Of a stretch of 64,000 bases of DNA, positions 43,301 to 54,900 are shown piece after piece. The notes under the pieces are model-generated. The model was not told the DNA's origin. It ran no database searches and saw nothing but the letters and a program-made list of their open reading frames with translations. Numbering within the stretch: the first letter of the stretch is position 1; every line of letters begins with the position of its first letter. Location of the stretch: positions 558,001 through 622,000 of the forward strand of contig JAYJMM010000102.1 of the NCBI GenBank assembly GCA_037349105.1, written 5' to 3'. Position numbers and translations under genes: made by a program. The stretch is from Limnomonas spitsbergensis. Lineage: Eukaryota; Chlorophyta; Chlorophyceae; Chlamydomonadales.

Positions 43301-46300
43301 GCATATAGGCCGGCAGGCGGACAGGCAGGCAGGTGGACAGGTAGGCAGGTGGACGGGCATATAGGCAGGCAGGTGGACAGGTAGGCAGGTGGGCAGGCAT
43401 ATAGGCAGGCAGGTGGACAGGCAGGCAGGTGGACAGGCATATAGGCCGGCAGGTGGACAGGCAGGGTGGACAGGTATATAGGCCGGCAGGTGGACAGGTA
43501 GGCAGGTGGACGGGCATATAGGCAGGCAGGTGGACAGGTAGGCAGGTGGACGGGCATATAGGCAGGCAGGTGGACAGGTAGGCAGGTGGACAGGCATATA
43601 GGCAGGCAGGTGGACAGGTAGGCAGGTGGACGGGCATATAGGCAGGCAGGTGGACAGGTAGGCAGGTGGACGGGCATATAGGCAGGCAGGTGGACAGGTA
43701 GGCAGGTGGACAGGCATATAGGCAGGCAGGTGGACAGGTAGGCAGGTGGACAGGCAGGCAGGTGGACAGGCATATAGGCAGGCAGGTGGACAGGTAGGCA
43801 GGTGGACGGGCATATAGTCAGGCAGGTGGACAGGTAGGCAGGTGGACAGGCATGTAGGCAGGCAGGTGGATAGGCAGGCAGGTGGACAGGTAGGCAGGTG
43901 GACAGGTAGGCAGGTGGACAGGCATATAGGCAGGCAGGTGGACAGGTAGGCAGGTGGACAGGTGGACGGGCAGGCAGGTGGACAGGCAGGCAGGTGGACA
44001 GTTAGGCAGGTGGACAGGCATATAGGCAGGCAGGTGGACAGTTAGGCAGGTGGACAGGCATATAGGCAGGCAGGTGGACAGGCCGGCAGGTGGACAGGCA
44101 GGTGGACAGGCAGGCAGGTGGACAGGCATATAGGCCGGCAGGTGGACGGGCAGGCAGGTGGACAGGCAGGCAGGTGGACAGGCATATAGGCAGGCAGGTG
44201 GACAGGCAGGCAGGTGGACAGGGAGGTGGACAGGCATATGGGCAGGCAGGTGGACAATGGGGTAGGCCAGCAGACAGGAAGGCAGGGCTGGATTCAGGGA
44301 AGGGCTGGTAGGCGGGCAGCAGGCAGCAGGCAGAGGGGTCAGAAGCTAATACAGACAAGCCTGGAGCCCATTCGAGACAGCTCTCTTCTTTGGAGAGCAG
44401 CTGCCCTGGAGGCACACTTCACGGTCCTCCAAATAATGAACTTATCTGTACGGTACTAAGCGCCTCTACAGCCCGTACCATTTGGTACTTACTTACCTTC
44501 AGCTACCTTTCAGCTACACTCCAGCCTCTGCAGCTGTGAGCGCGGCTGGTGCTGGCAGCTATGCTGTTCAAGTCACCGGAAAGCGGATCCATGTTGGGAG
44601 AGAGGATCAGCCCATTGGCGGCCTTGCCATGCAGTAGGGCCTATTTAGGTTGGCCTAGCACTTACCTCAAGGCAGCGCGATACAGCATGATGCTGCATGA
44701 TACAGCACAGCTTCAGCGGAAACGTACTACCAAGGTAGTCCGATATACGGCACGGTACCATTCTCTGGCACATGTTAAGCCAGAGAATGGTACCATGCTG
44801 GCACCCACTGGGGCACGAAGCTGTTGGTCACATACCTGGGGGTAAAGGGAGAGAGGCTCATTGAGATCCCATGATGGGATGTCGAACATCTTGGGGGCGT
44901 ACTTCCGGATGAGATCCGTGTCATTGAAGTTGCAAGCCGGAAACACGACCGTGGGTTTGTGCTTGGGTCGATGGTGCTTGGGTCGACCACGTCGGATTAT
45001 GGACCTTGCACGGTCTCGTTCCAGCCCGTCTTGCGTACAATGTCGATCGTGTTACAAAAAACGACCTCCACGTACTCTGCACGCACGAGGAATGGGTTTG
45101 GGAGACACAGGGATAATGCATGGGCACGCGCATCCCAGTGTCCGATTATAGTGGGTGCGCTGTGCAGGGAGGACAGATCGCCCAGAAGAACGTTTTTTGA
45201 AACGGCCCGTTGCATGTCCTCCACTATACTCGTCAGCTTGGAAGCCCCGCTGAGTCACACCAGTATGAGGGGGCGGGGGACAGAGCAAAGGAACGGCTAG
45301 CTATGGATTGGGTGTCGGACAATTGAATAGATAGAGGCCATCCACATGTACCGTATGCATGATTCCTTTTAACGCTGATCATGGCAGCTGGCTGCCGGTC
45401 GCTCCTAGGGAGCTCTGTGTGCCCACTCACCTCCCTCCACAGCATGCAGCAGAGGGCCCAGGGTGCCGAGGTAAGCATCCTGCAGAGAGGAGGCAGGCGG
45501 CCAGGGGATGAGACAGAAGGTAAGTAAGGGGACAGATGCATCAGTGAACAACTGAGCAGCAGCAGAGGAGCAGCAACAGAGGCAACAGAGAAGAGAGAGG
45601 GACAGGTTGGGGAGGGGAACCCTTGACCATACAGCCTAGAATCAGCCTCGACCCTCAACTCAGATTGAGCAGAAGTTAAGGAACGGCTGCACCAAAACCA
45701 AACCCCATGCTCAAGGTATCCTGGCAGGATTGTGTGATATCTGGAAGACAGGGGGAGCAAGTAGGCCAGCGGACGCACACGAAGGTTTTACTGCCCTGTG
45801 CCCACTGGCTTGTGAGGGGAGGCTCACATCATCTACGTTGTGGTCGACCCTTTTGGTGAAGGTTTCGTCGGTGTACTCCCTGTACACGGCCTTGATGAAA
45901 ATAGAGCCGACCCCGGAGGGGCAGAAGGGGGGCAGGCAGAAGGAGGAAGAGGGTGTGGTGAGACCAAGGGGGTCAGCCACTCAAGTGGAAGCAAGCATGA
46001 GGGAGAGGGCAGCTGCCTAACTGCAAGGGGGGTGAGGGTCTTTTGAAGAGCAAGGGGTTGAGGTTGTTTTAAAATGCAAAGGGTTGAGTATATTTTGTAG
46101 AGGACAGGGGTCAGGAACTTTTGAAGCGGGGTATATGGGTAAGGGATAAGGGGTGGATGTTTCTGTCTGCTATGTGATTCAACACTTTACGCTGAGGGGC
46201 TTCACTGCTGCACCTTTCCTTATCAGCGTGGTCTTACTTAGATATCCCATAGGGTCTCTCACCCTCCAATGAACTGGTTGGCCACTTGCACCCCTCCGAC

Positions 46301-47946
46301 GACCTGCTCCACATAGCCTCCTGAGTAGATCTGGAGGAGGCGCCAGGGGACAGTTGGAGAAGGGGAGTGGGGTCAGGAGGGTGAGTGGTGAGTAGGAGAG
46401 AAGGAAGAGGGGGACAGGAAGGGATAGGGGGGGGTGGTTTCGGCTAAGGGCAGAGACAGAGAAGAGGGCACAGGGGGAGGGAGGGCCTCCAGCAAAGAGA
46501 TTCGCATACAGGGAACCCCAGCTCATTTGTCAAAGACTGGCTGTGAAAAATGCACTATGCCCTGCAGGAGCCTCGTGGGGCGCTGCCGCGTCGCATTGGC
46601 GGGCAGATAAAGTGGACATAGGAGCGCCTTGCAGGAGCGGCCTTCATCATGAAGGATGATGCCCTGCCTTCATCCTAGTGGCGGCTCCTAGGCACAACCC
46701 ACTTACATCTGAGAAGAGCAGTGCATCCTGATGGAAAAGGTCTCTGCAGCGATTAACGTAGTCGCGGTCGTTAGGGTTGAACCAGCCAAGGGTGTACTGC
46801 TGCATGTTACGGCGCCCGCGTGAGGTGGTGTCCCGGTCGTTGTCACGGGTACTCAGGCAGTCCGGCCGGGTGGCATTGAGGTGGGGTGAGCCGAGCTCGC
46901 CTGCAGGTAAGGAGGGACGGGGGGGGGAGGGAGGAAGGGGGGCATGAAGGAGGGGGGGGGGGAGGGGGCAGCAAAAAAGATGAATACAAAAGTGAGGGGC
47001 ATGTCAAGGTTAGGAAAACAGTGAGGCAGTGGCTGAGGCCAAGGCTGCCACCGCACCCATGCCACCAGGGCTGGAGGGATGCTTATAATCTGGAATTGAT
47101 CTCCATGGTGATCTGCATAGGCTAGGCGACGCAGTCAGTGTCTGTCTGGTGAGAAGCGCGCAAACAGGCAGATATTACAGCATCGATGCAACCGGTACCA
47201 CCACGCACTATAAAAGGGCCAGGCAGAGCAAGCCGCTAGATTTGCGTATCAGTATATGTCCCGAAGTCAGATGGTGCGATGATGCGGTCAGCAGTGGCAA
47301 CAGCCTTATCAGCTGGATATGTCTGTGTCTGTCAAACTATGAAAGAAAAATACGCTCCCCTAGGGGCCTGTAGGTTAAGGGAGCAGCGCAACTCGGGGCC
47401 AAGCATGTCTGTTTGTCAGGTGAGTGTATGTATGCGCTCACCACAGAAGTTGGACCACCAGACCAGCTCGGCCTGACTGTAGTAGGTGCGAGCGACCGTG
47501 ATAGTCGCAGCGGTAGGGGGGTAGGTGGGGGCAGCATTGCCCCCTGTGACCAGCTTGGCTCGGCGCTCAGGGCCCAGGCTCTTATTGGCAGTGGCAGAGA
47601 GGTCTGCTCGTACAGCAGGTCGGGGAAGGACAGGGAAAGGCAGTAAGGGGTACAGCCACAAGACTGAGCATGAAGGGATGCTCTAAGTAGGGTTGAATAT
47701 TCAGCAAAAAAAAGAATTGAAAAGGATAGATGAGAAATGTTCTAGGTGCATGCTAACTTGTTGACTGTCTCGCACACTTTTGGAAACTCACACAATTGTG
47801 AGGAAGAACTGAAGAAGCATGCACAAAACTGACAGCATTAGGAAAGCATTTCACTTACCTTTGCTGGAGGCGGCTTTGATCAGGACGAGGCATGCTAAAA
47901 AGAGCACCCGTAGACAGCGGTCGCCTTGGCATGACGGAGGCATCAT
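31340..47946 (-). CDS. Multicopper ferroxidase-like protein (ceruloplasmin/hephaestin/FOX type), about 990 aa
   Basis: Likely secreted Fe(II) oxidase of high-affinity iron uptake. Exons in transcript order: 47946-47859, 47603-47442, 46900-46707, 46330-46263, 45912-45828, 45479-45431, 45076-45005, 44961-44836, 42726-42521, 42137-42014, 41368-41289, 41044-40912, 40338-40268, 39980-39764, 39528-39377, 38663-38424, 34076-34041, 33751-33586, 33314-33193, 32836-32762, 32286-32246, 31995-31782, 31588-31340. Exon 1 encodes a signal peptide (CLRVLFLACLVLIKAAS). Cupredoxin signatures: FIKAVYREYTDETF, LGTLGPLLHAVEG, YHHTQNAGLYGMI, TINGLFYCNLP, HPLHMHGN, WLAHCHISDH, GPVLKAKVGD, HPHGVWYTKGNEGAPYYD. The order suggests one full unit followed by a second, truncated unit lacking its own HCH block. 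Most junctions agree in phase; those near 45.0, 42.5, 33.75, 45.91 and 32.25 kb do not fit standard rules, so missing exons or decay are possible. Confidence 0.75.
31610..31677. repeat. 68-bp near-perfect palindrome in the last intron of the oxidase gene
   Basis: Two 28-base arms starting CAAGTATTCCACCAAA and ending in TTTT differ at two positions, around a short A/T-rich loop. It could be a tiny MITE-like element; no target duplication was seen. In RNA it would fold into a stable hairpin about 20 bases before the acceptor at 31589. Confidence 0.85.
34155..38248. repeat. 4.1-kb satellite of a 22-bp unit inside an oxidase intron
   Basis: About 186 copies of CAGTCATGCAGTGGGAGGGAGG, with TGTAGT, ACAGT and CATTTATG variants. 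Blocks of variants recur in the same order (for example a TGTAG-TGCAG-ACAG-TGTAG-CATTTATG series at 36.4-36.7 kb), showing expansion by block duplication. It lies between the exon ending at 38424 and the exon at 34076-34041. Many open frames across it (GGRQSCSGREAVMQWE) are artefacts. Confidence 0.97.
39070..39140. repeat. Short dispersed element with T-rich tail
   Basis: GCTGCGTTGCTTCCTTAACC, then GGGGCGTAGCTTTC and TTTATTTCTTT. Related to the elements next to the (CTTT)n tract at 26.9 kb and, inverted, at 47.35 and 48.86 kb. Read on the minus strand all copies encode a YAP(L/I/W)-x-RLR-QR-like string, which reflects shared DNA rather than a gene. Confidence 0.65.
40560..40645. repeat. A/T-rich TATATGTATA microsatellite
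   Basis: A run of A followed by TATATATGTATATATATG-type repeats in the intron between oxidase exons at 40912 and 40338. Confidence 0.9.
41380..41995. repeat. AGCAGAGTAACAGC repeat in an oxidase intron
   Basis: Irregular units of AGCAGCAGAGTAACAGCAG, AACAACAGAGT and GTAGCAGTTGCAGAG fill most of the intron between exons 42137-42014 and 41368-41289. On the coding (minus) strand this is a long CTGCTGTTAC-type pyrimidine-rich run. Poly-Leu/Cys frames are artefacts. Confidence 0.9.
42808..44262. repeat. 1.45-kb minisatellite of GGCAGGCAGGTGGACA units in an oxidase intron
   Basis: Units of about 40-44 bp made of AGGCAGGCAGGTGGACAGG, TAGGCAGGTGGACGGG and CATATAGGC(A/C)GG, with many variants. It lies between exons 44961-44836 and 42726-42521, where the first His-x-His-Gly exon expected for this family is missing. 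Confidence 0.95.
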
Positions 47947-48434
47947 GCCCTTCCTCCGACATCTCGCCCTCCCAGGCTCCCACTACCCCCTGCTGGTATA
48001 TTACTTCCATGATCATCCAAAGCAGGTCTTAGATCAAACGTCTCCTGGACAGATAATCATAGTCACCCATGATCACAACCGTCATACAAGCGGCTCAAAT
48101 GGTAATGAACGGTAATGAACGCCCGATTCCGCACTCACCGACTATTATGTCTGACACAGTGAGCACAATACTTGTAAGCACCAAGAACACAGCCTGTCTC
48201 CATCACCATGCTCAGCCAAACGTACTTGCTGCCTTGTGCTGCGCTCCTGCTACAACATTTTTTAAACAGCTGCATTTCTCGAACCATTAGAAGCGCACTG
48301 TTCTTCTGATTAGACCCTGCCCCACCCAAGGACTCGGACATTTTACTGAGGAAATACATTTGTACCAGGTTAAGGAGACAGAGGGGAGGTGGGGTCAGCC
48401 AGGGTCCTTCCCTTCCCTCCCCTACCCTTTGATC
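47082..48434. repeat. Inner copy of a tandem duplication covering oxidase promoter and exons 1-2
   Basis: Segment A (47082-47946, exons 1 and 2) and segment B (47947-48434, 5' flank) match 48443-49458 and about 50648-51134. Compared with the outer copy, this one lacks about 150 bp near 47240 (outer 48598-48749) and lacks the 1.18-kb piece between A and B. Exon 1 differs by a few codons (CLRVLFLACLVLIKAASSK against CLQLLFLACLVLIKAASGE); exon 2 is identical in protein. This copy directly precedes the rest of the gene. Confidence 0.9.
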
Positions 48435-48442
48435 CCCTACCC

Positions 48443-49458
48443 TTATAATCTGGAATTGATCTCCATGGTGATCTGCATAGGCTAGGCGACGCAGTCAGTG
48501 TCTGTCTGGTGAGAAGCGCGCAAACAGGCAGATATTACAGCATCAATGCAACCGGTACCACCACGCACTAGAAAAGGGCCAGGCAGAGCGAGCCGCGAAG
48601 AAAGCAAGGAAGAGAAGTAAAAAGGTAAGCCAAGACCGACAAGCAAAGATAGATAAAGCAAGAGGCAGGTAGCGGCATGCCCGCCCTTTCGTGGTGGAGG
48701 TGGTCCAGGGCATGAACTACCTCGCTAATTTGCGGTTGCACGATTTGCTAGATTTGCGTATCAGTATATGTCCCGAAGTCAGATGGTGCGATGATGCGGT
48801 CAGCAGTGGCAACAGCCTTATCAGCTGGATATGTCTGTGTCTGTCAAACTATGAAAGAAAAATACGCTCCCCTAGGGGCTTGTAGGTTAAGGGAGCAGCG
48901 CAACTCGGGGCCAAGCATGTCTGTTTGTCAGGTGAGTGTATGTATGCGCTCACCACAGAAGTTGGACCACCAGACCAGCTCGGCCTGACTGTAGTAGGTG
49001 CGAGCGACCGTGATAGTCGCAGCGGTAGGGGGGTAGGTGGGGGCAGCATTGCCCCCTGTGACCAGCTTGGCTCGGCGCTCAGGGCCCAGGCTCTTATTGG
49101 CAGTGGCAGAGAGGTCTGCTCGTACAGCAGGTCGGGGAAGGGCAGGGAAAGGCAGTAAGGGGTACAGCCACAAGACTGAGCATGAAGGGATGCTCTAAGT
49201 AGGGTTGAATATTCAGCAAAAAAAAGAATTGAAAAGGATTGATGAGAAATGTTCTAGGTGCATGCTAACTTGTTGACTGTCTCGCACACTTTTGGAAACT
49301 CACACAATTGTGAGGAAGAACTGAAGAAGCATGCACAAAACTGACAGCATTAGGAAAGCATTTCACTTACCTTCGCCGGAGGCGGCTTTGATCAGGACGA
49401 GGCATGCTAAAAAGAGCAGCTGTAGACAGCGGTCGCCTTGGCATGACGGAGGCATCAT
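48443..49458 (-). pseudogene. Duplicate first two exons of the oxidase gene (outer copy)
   Basis: Exon 1 copy is 49458-49371 (ATG ATG start, signal peptide, phase-1 GTAAGT donor). Exon 2 copy is 49115-48954, with the same splice sites. Both are intact, so a transcript starting here could splice into exon 3 at 46900, skipping the inner copies, or read into them. No other oxidase exon is duplicated. Whether it is an alternative first exon or a dead duplicate cannot be told from sequence. Confidence 0.8.
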
Positions 49459-50644
49459 GGCCTGGATTGGTCCTGTGATTGGCGGAACCCACACAGGCCG
49501 ATCCGAAGGTAACCAAATCGGAACACAAGCGGCCAGTATAGGGTCCAATGTCACAGGCACGATGTACATGAATGGCCGAGAGCAGAAAGACGTGTTGGTC
49601 ATTCTTGACCACCTATATTCTGCCTCCTACTAATGGAGTCTATGATTTCAGGATCAGCCCTCGTGGTGATTAGACTCCCACCCTCACAAGTCAACTAGGA
49701 CAATCCAGTTCTGGCTTTAATTCCAAGAATTGCAAGATTTTATTTTAGGCGGTGTCAACCTTGTTGCCAAAACAATCTTCTTCAATGAGTTATGAGTTCT
49801 TCCTAGCAGGATAGAACTCAGGTTTGTTCCGCGATTATTCCGAGGGATTGCACCAGTAGGGTGAGTGCCCGCCCAAGCAAGCAGTGAAAAGGTGCACCCT
49901 GCCTGTGATGATCCTGGGGCGGCGCCGAACATCAAACTTGTTCTCATGCTCTCAGGGTGGAGCAGGCATAATAAATATCACACGACAGCTCAGGGAAGTG
50001 ATGACTGATAGCAGCGACAAAATACTTTGTTACTGGGAAACAGTGGGACGGACGCACGGGTACACGTCAGCAGATGCCGGCAGTTCCGCGGACTGACCCC
50101 CCTCCACATCCGCGGTGAGCGAGTGCTGGCTTCCACAGTTGGGCCCAAGAGGCCACGCCAAGAGGCTGCAGAAAGTGGTGACTCTTCGACTCGAATATGT
50201 GTGCGAATATCTACCGTATTCGACATACTTAAGGATATGATGATCCCGCTCATCACCTTCGGGGACGGACTGGCGGGAGACAAAGTCAAGATCTTGCGAT
50301 CCGAGAGAAAGGAGGTCGCCAAGCGTATGTCAGAGAGGTCCGGTGGCCACCAGGATGACAGCACGAAAAACGAATCGACGGATGCCAGGAAAGATGCTGC
50401 TTCGAAGTATATACTTGTTTTTGCATCGAAAATATCGTAACCTCCATCGGACAGCAGATTGGACAGTTCGAGACTTGGATCCCTACGTCAAATCCGCCAG
50501 AAGCAGAACATCCTCCAGCTGGACTTCTTACTAGACCTCTGGTCTTGGGTGTGCCGACTCTTGCTCGCGTACAAGATAGGATAGGCCAGTCTTCTCGGTA
50601 CTTAGCCGCCTGTCGTGCGCTTTCTTGGCTCTCCAGGGCATGCC
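49459..50644. other. 1.18-kb segment present only in the outer duplicate, directly upstream of the start codon copy
   Basis: The inner copy joins A to B directly (CATCATG then CCCTTCCTCCGAC), while here 1.18 kb intervenes, beginning GCCTGGATTGG and ending CTCTCCAGGG before CATG. The ends form a short imperfect inverted repeat (CATGGCCTGG/CCAGGGCATG) and CATG may be a target duplication, although four extra bases follow the right end. A 137-codon plus-strand frame (50027-50440) has no recognised motif. Confidence 0.55.
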
Positions 50645-51134
50645 CCGCCCTTCCTCCGACATCTGGCCCTCCCAGGCTCCCACTACCCCCTGCTGGTATA
50701 TTACTTCCATGATCATCCAAAGCAGGTCCTAGATCAAACGTCTCCTGGACAGGCAATCATAGTCACCCATGATCAGAACCGTCATACAAGCAGCTCAAAT
50801 GGTAATGAACTGTAATGAACGCCCGATTCCGCACTCACCGACTATTATGTCTGACACAGTGAGCACAATACTTGTAAGCACCAAGAACACAGCCTGTCTC
50901 CATCACCATGCTCAGCCAAACGTACTTACTGCCTTGTGCTGCGCTCCTGCTACAACATTTTTTAAACAGCTACATTTTTCGAACCATTAGAAGCGCACTG
51001 TTCTTCTGATTAGACCCTGCCCCACCCAAGGACTCGGACATTTTACTGAGGAAATACATTTGTACCAGGTTAAGGAGACAGAGGGGAGGTGGGGTCAGCC
51101 AGGGTCCTTCCCTTCCCTCCCCTACCCTTTGATC

Positions 51135-51929
51135 ATCTGTTTTTCAAATGAGTGTTACAAATCACAGCCATACCCTCTGGCCACACCGAAACAAAAAAAT
51201 AATCAAAAGCCCAGATGGGGCATGCCTCCCTCCTCCACACTCTCCAACTGAAACCAGGCTTGGGACTTGCAGGCCTAGACTCCCTGACAAGCCGGACCTG
51301 TCACAACCTACAACTACCAAACCAATCGCCGTTGCCGTCTACATTGAGAGCAGTCTACCAAGGTGGGGGGCAGTCAGCCAACAATCACTGAATGCTCAAT
51401 ATGTCCAATTGCCTACTCTGCGGCAAACTGTCACACATGGTGACACTCACCGTAAAGCCACCAAGTAAATTATGGTACCGGTAGGCCCATAAAGAAGAAG
51501 AACACGTGCACTTTTTGAAAGCAAACTCGCTGCTCCTCCTTACCGACCCCGAATCAACCGGCTGGGATGACTATATTAGCCTGCCTCTGGGATCACAAAT
51601 CCAAGTCTGCAGAGCTATCCAGCCGCAAGTCTCATCAACATGAGGGGGGCCTTAGCCAACGCGTGCATCCCCCCCTCCTCGAAACACACAACATCCTCAA
51701 GTCGCCAATCTGGGGGAGAAAACAACAACCCGTTCCCTCCCCTTCTCTTGGAACATCCAAAGGCGATTCCCTCAAACCAGCCTCGCTGCTCTAACCAGCC
51801 CTGAGCAGTCGTTTATCTAAACCGGCGTCATGCTGGGTGGGCAGCGCCAAAACTCCTCGACCAGCAAGGAGCGGCCGGACTCCATTTCAAAACACCAAGC
51901 AGACCGCTTGCTTCACACTGCCTCCATGC
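51135..51929. other. Spacer between the oxidase duplication and the pherophorin gene
   Basis: No gene recognised. It should contain the pherophorin 3'UTR; a minus-strand TGTAA lies at 51155-51159, though nearly 780 bases past the stop. Frames here lack codon bias. Confidence 0.45.
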
Positions 51930-54900
51930 CTACACCCTTGAGCAGTCATTGACTTCCACTGGAGTGGCGCTGTGCGGGCAGCATTGGAAGTCCTCCTCCA
52001 TCTGCGAGTAGGCGCCGCGGAGGGTGTACTCACACACCAGGCTCGCCCCCACGCTGGTGCTGCAGAGATCGGTCGGCTGCAGATCCCCGTTAACAAACAA
52101 GGTCACCTGGACAAGTAAGCGGGCGGGCGGGCAGATTAGGGCAGGTGAATACCTAGCACGTGAAAACGTACCTGAGTTCATCTGTACCTGGCCCTGCCTC
52201 CCATACCAGAGCTGACCTGCCCAGGTGAATACCTAGCACGTGAAAACGTACCTGAGTTCATCTGTACCTGGCCCTGCCTCCCATACCAGAGCTGACCTGC
52301 CCAGGTGAATACCTAGCACGTGAAAACGTACCTGAGTTCATCTGTACCTGGCCCTGCCTCCCATACCAGAGCTGACCTGCCCAGGTGAATACCTAGCACG
52401 TGAAAACGTTACCATGTTCCCTGACTCCGAACCCCTTCGCAACAGGATGCCAAATTATGTATCCCCATCATATAGGAACCCTATGTCGAGGCCCTGCCTC
52501 CCCCCTTACCAGCGCTGAAGCTGTCATGTTGGTCCAATGTAAGTTGATGAGTGTGATCCAGGTGCGGTACGGATCCGCATCCTTGTAGAAGTCCACATTC
52601 TGACTATTGAATTGGACCTAAGAGGAATGACAGGGCAGGTTCAGTGTCGGGTATGACAGCTCACAGCTTTAGTGTGAGGATTGACTGGGCAGCTTCAGTG
52701 CGCGAGCGGCTCTCACAGGATGGTAGCACAATCCACGCAAGATATCTGGTTTGTCCACACTCATCAAACAATTGCGTGCCTCCTAAAACCATTGCACCCT
52801 TGCAACAGATATCAGGTCCGTTCCCAACAGATGCTCCAGAAGCTGCGGTAGGGTAAATCAGTATATGCAAACAAAGTGGGACTGCTGCGGGTATGTTTAA
52901 CGGCTACCGTATATACTATGCGGGACAGCTCACATTGATGATGTTGTCTACCACAGTGGGTTCCACATAGATCTGGATCTGGTCCACGTCTGAGGCTGTA
53001 CAGTCAATGGGGTTGGGCGACAGTGTCATGGCTGTCCCCTTGTAGTTGACGGTGAAGGCAAACGCCGTGAGGGCGGAAGAGGACGTCATGGTCTGGTACT
53101 GGAGCCTGCACAACATGGCAGAACAAATGTTAGAGGCAGGGGGGCAAAATGCCGTGTGGACGGGAGAGAAGGTCATGGTCTGGTACTGGAGCCTGCGCAA
53201 CACAACATAACATATGTAAGAGGCAGGGGGGGCGATAAACGCCGTGAGGACGGGAGAGAAGGACATGGTCTGGTACTGGAGCCTGCGCAACACAACATAA
53301 CATATGTATGAGGCAGGGGGGGCGATAAACGCCGTGAGGACGGGAGAGAAGGTCGTGGTCTGGTACTGGAGCCTGCGCAACACAACAGAACATTTGTAAG
53401 AGGCAGGGGGGGCGATAAACGCCGTGAGGACGGGAGAGAAGGTCATGGTCTGGTACTGGAGCCTGCGCAACACAACAGAAGAGAATGTTGGAGCCAGGTG
53501 GGGCGATAAAACAGAATGTTAGAGGCATGGGGGCGAAAGAACGAATGTTAGAAGCAGGGGGGCAGTAAAACATAATGTTACAGGCAGGGGGGCAACAGAA
53601 CAATATGTGGCAAGTGGGGGGCGATAGAACAGAATGTAAGAGGCAGGGGGGCGATATAACTGAATGTTAGAGGCAGGGGTGCGGCATACAGGGCTTGTAC
53701 AGATTGCACACATGCTTTCCGTTCTTGACCTCAGATGGTTGTGATGCTAATCCCTCCTGGAGTGGCAAGTCAGGGAGGCAGACCATCACTCCACAGTCCC
53801 CTCCACCTGTACCCGGCTGAGCATGCACTGCCTGGCTCACCACTCACTTTGATTTTTTTTGTCACAAACTTAGCGCAACCACCCACAGCCCTTTCCAAAA
53901 GGGCCAGGCAGAGCGAAACGTGGGGAAACCAGCGACATTGGGTTGCCCCGTCGGCGCTCAAAACCATACCTGTCCCTCCTCTCAGTCTTGACCCCCACAG
54001 TCCCACACTCACGCTAAGGGTTTCACAGTTGTGGTCAGCTTTCATAAACAAATGTGTGACTAGGTATGCTTTAAAAAACAGCGAAGTTGGAAAATACTAC
54101 GTGCCTGTCTGTCCCCCATTTCAAGTGCCAGTTCCTCCCCATTTGCCTGCCCCCCCTCCTCCCCCTCTCCACTCACGCATAGGGGTTCTCGGCGTAGTTG
54201 TCCACGCAGCAGTTGTCCGGCTGGCTGTTGTAGAAAGGAATGATGCCGTTGGGGCAGCAAGGGGCCTCGTTAAAGGCAGTCAGGGGCAGTGTGGGATCAC
54301 CGGGAGCCGTCTGCTGGCCTTTCATGGTGTAGTCGCAGTTGCCTGTGGCCGTTGAGGTGAGGGGCAGAGGGGGTGAGGGGATGAGGGCAGGCAGAACATG
54401 CCGAGGCGGAAAGGTACTCATGAGTGCCATGATCCGGATTGGTTGTTTGCCTAGAGGATAAGGGAGAGGGCGTCCTCAGAATTATAGAGAAGTGGCAGGG
54501 GATTGCGAGCACTTGAAGAGGCCAAGGAGCGTCACAGTTGCAGGTAAAGCAATCTGAAGTGTCATGGGGAGCGTTCCACGACCTGGAGTGTGTGTTAAAT
54601 GGTTCCAAGCCCAGAAGGGGGGAAAGGACACAAGCCGCATCAGCAAGCTATCTGACCGACAAGTTTTCCAAGCTCTCAAGACCCGAAGCGTTTCAAAGCC
54701 GGACCCAAGATGCCGGAGGCCTCCCCACCTGGCTCCCAAGGCGTGAACTCGCTGGCCTGGCAGGGCCAAGTGATTGTGTTATTCCACGCCGAAGCGTCAA
54801 ACGTGACGGACAGAAACCACGGGACACCGACTGTGAGGTTGGAGGTGAAGAGCTGCGGAGGGTTGGGGGAGGAAGGGGGGACAGGGGGAGCAGTTTTTAT

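Noticed and set aside
42603..44415. Long ACPPAYLSTCLP frames
   Set aside because: Artefact of the GGCAGGCAGGTGGACA minisatellite in an intron.
47149..47476. Small proteins with YAPLGACRLREQRNSG, present at several loci
   Set aside because: Shared because the DNA belongs to a dispersed element; they lie in introns or flanks with no consistent start or codon bias.
50027..50440. 137-codon plus-strand frame as a gene
   Set aside because: No motif, weak codon bias and confined to the 1.18-kb extra block; left inside that entry.
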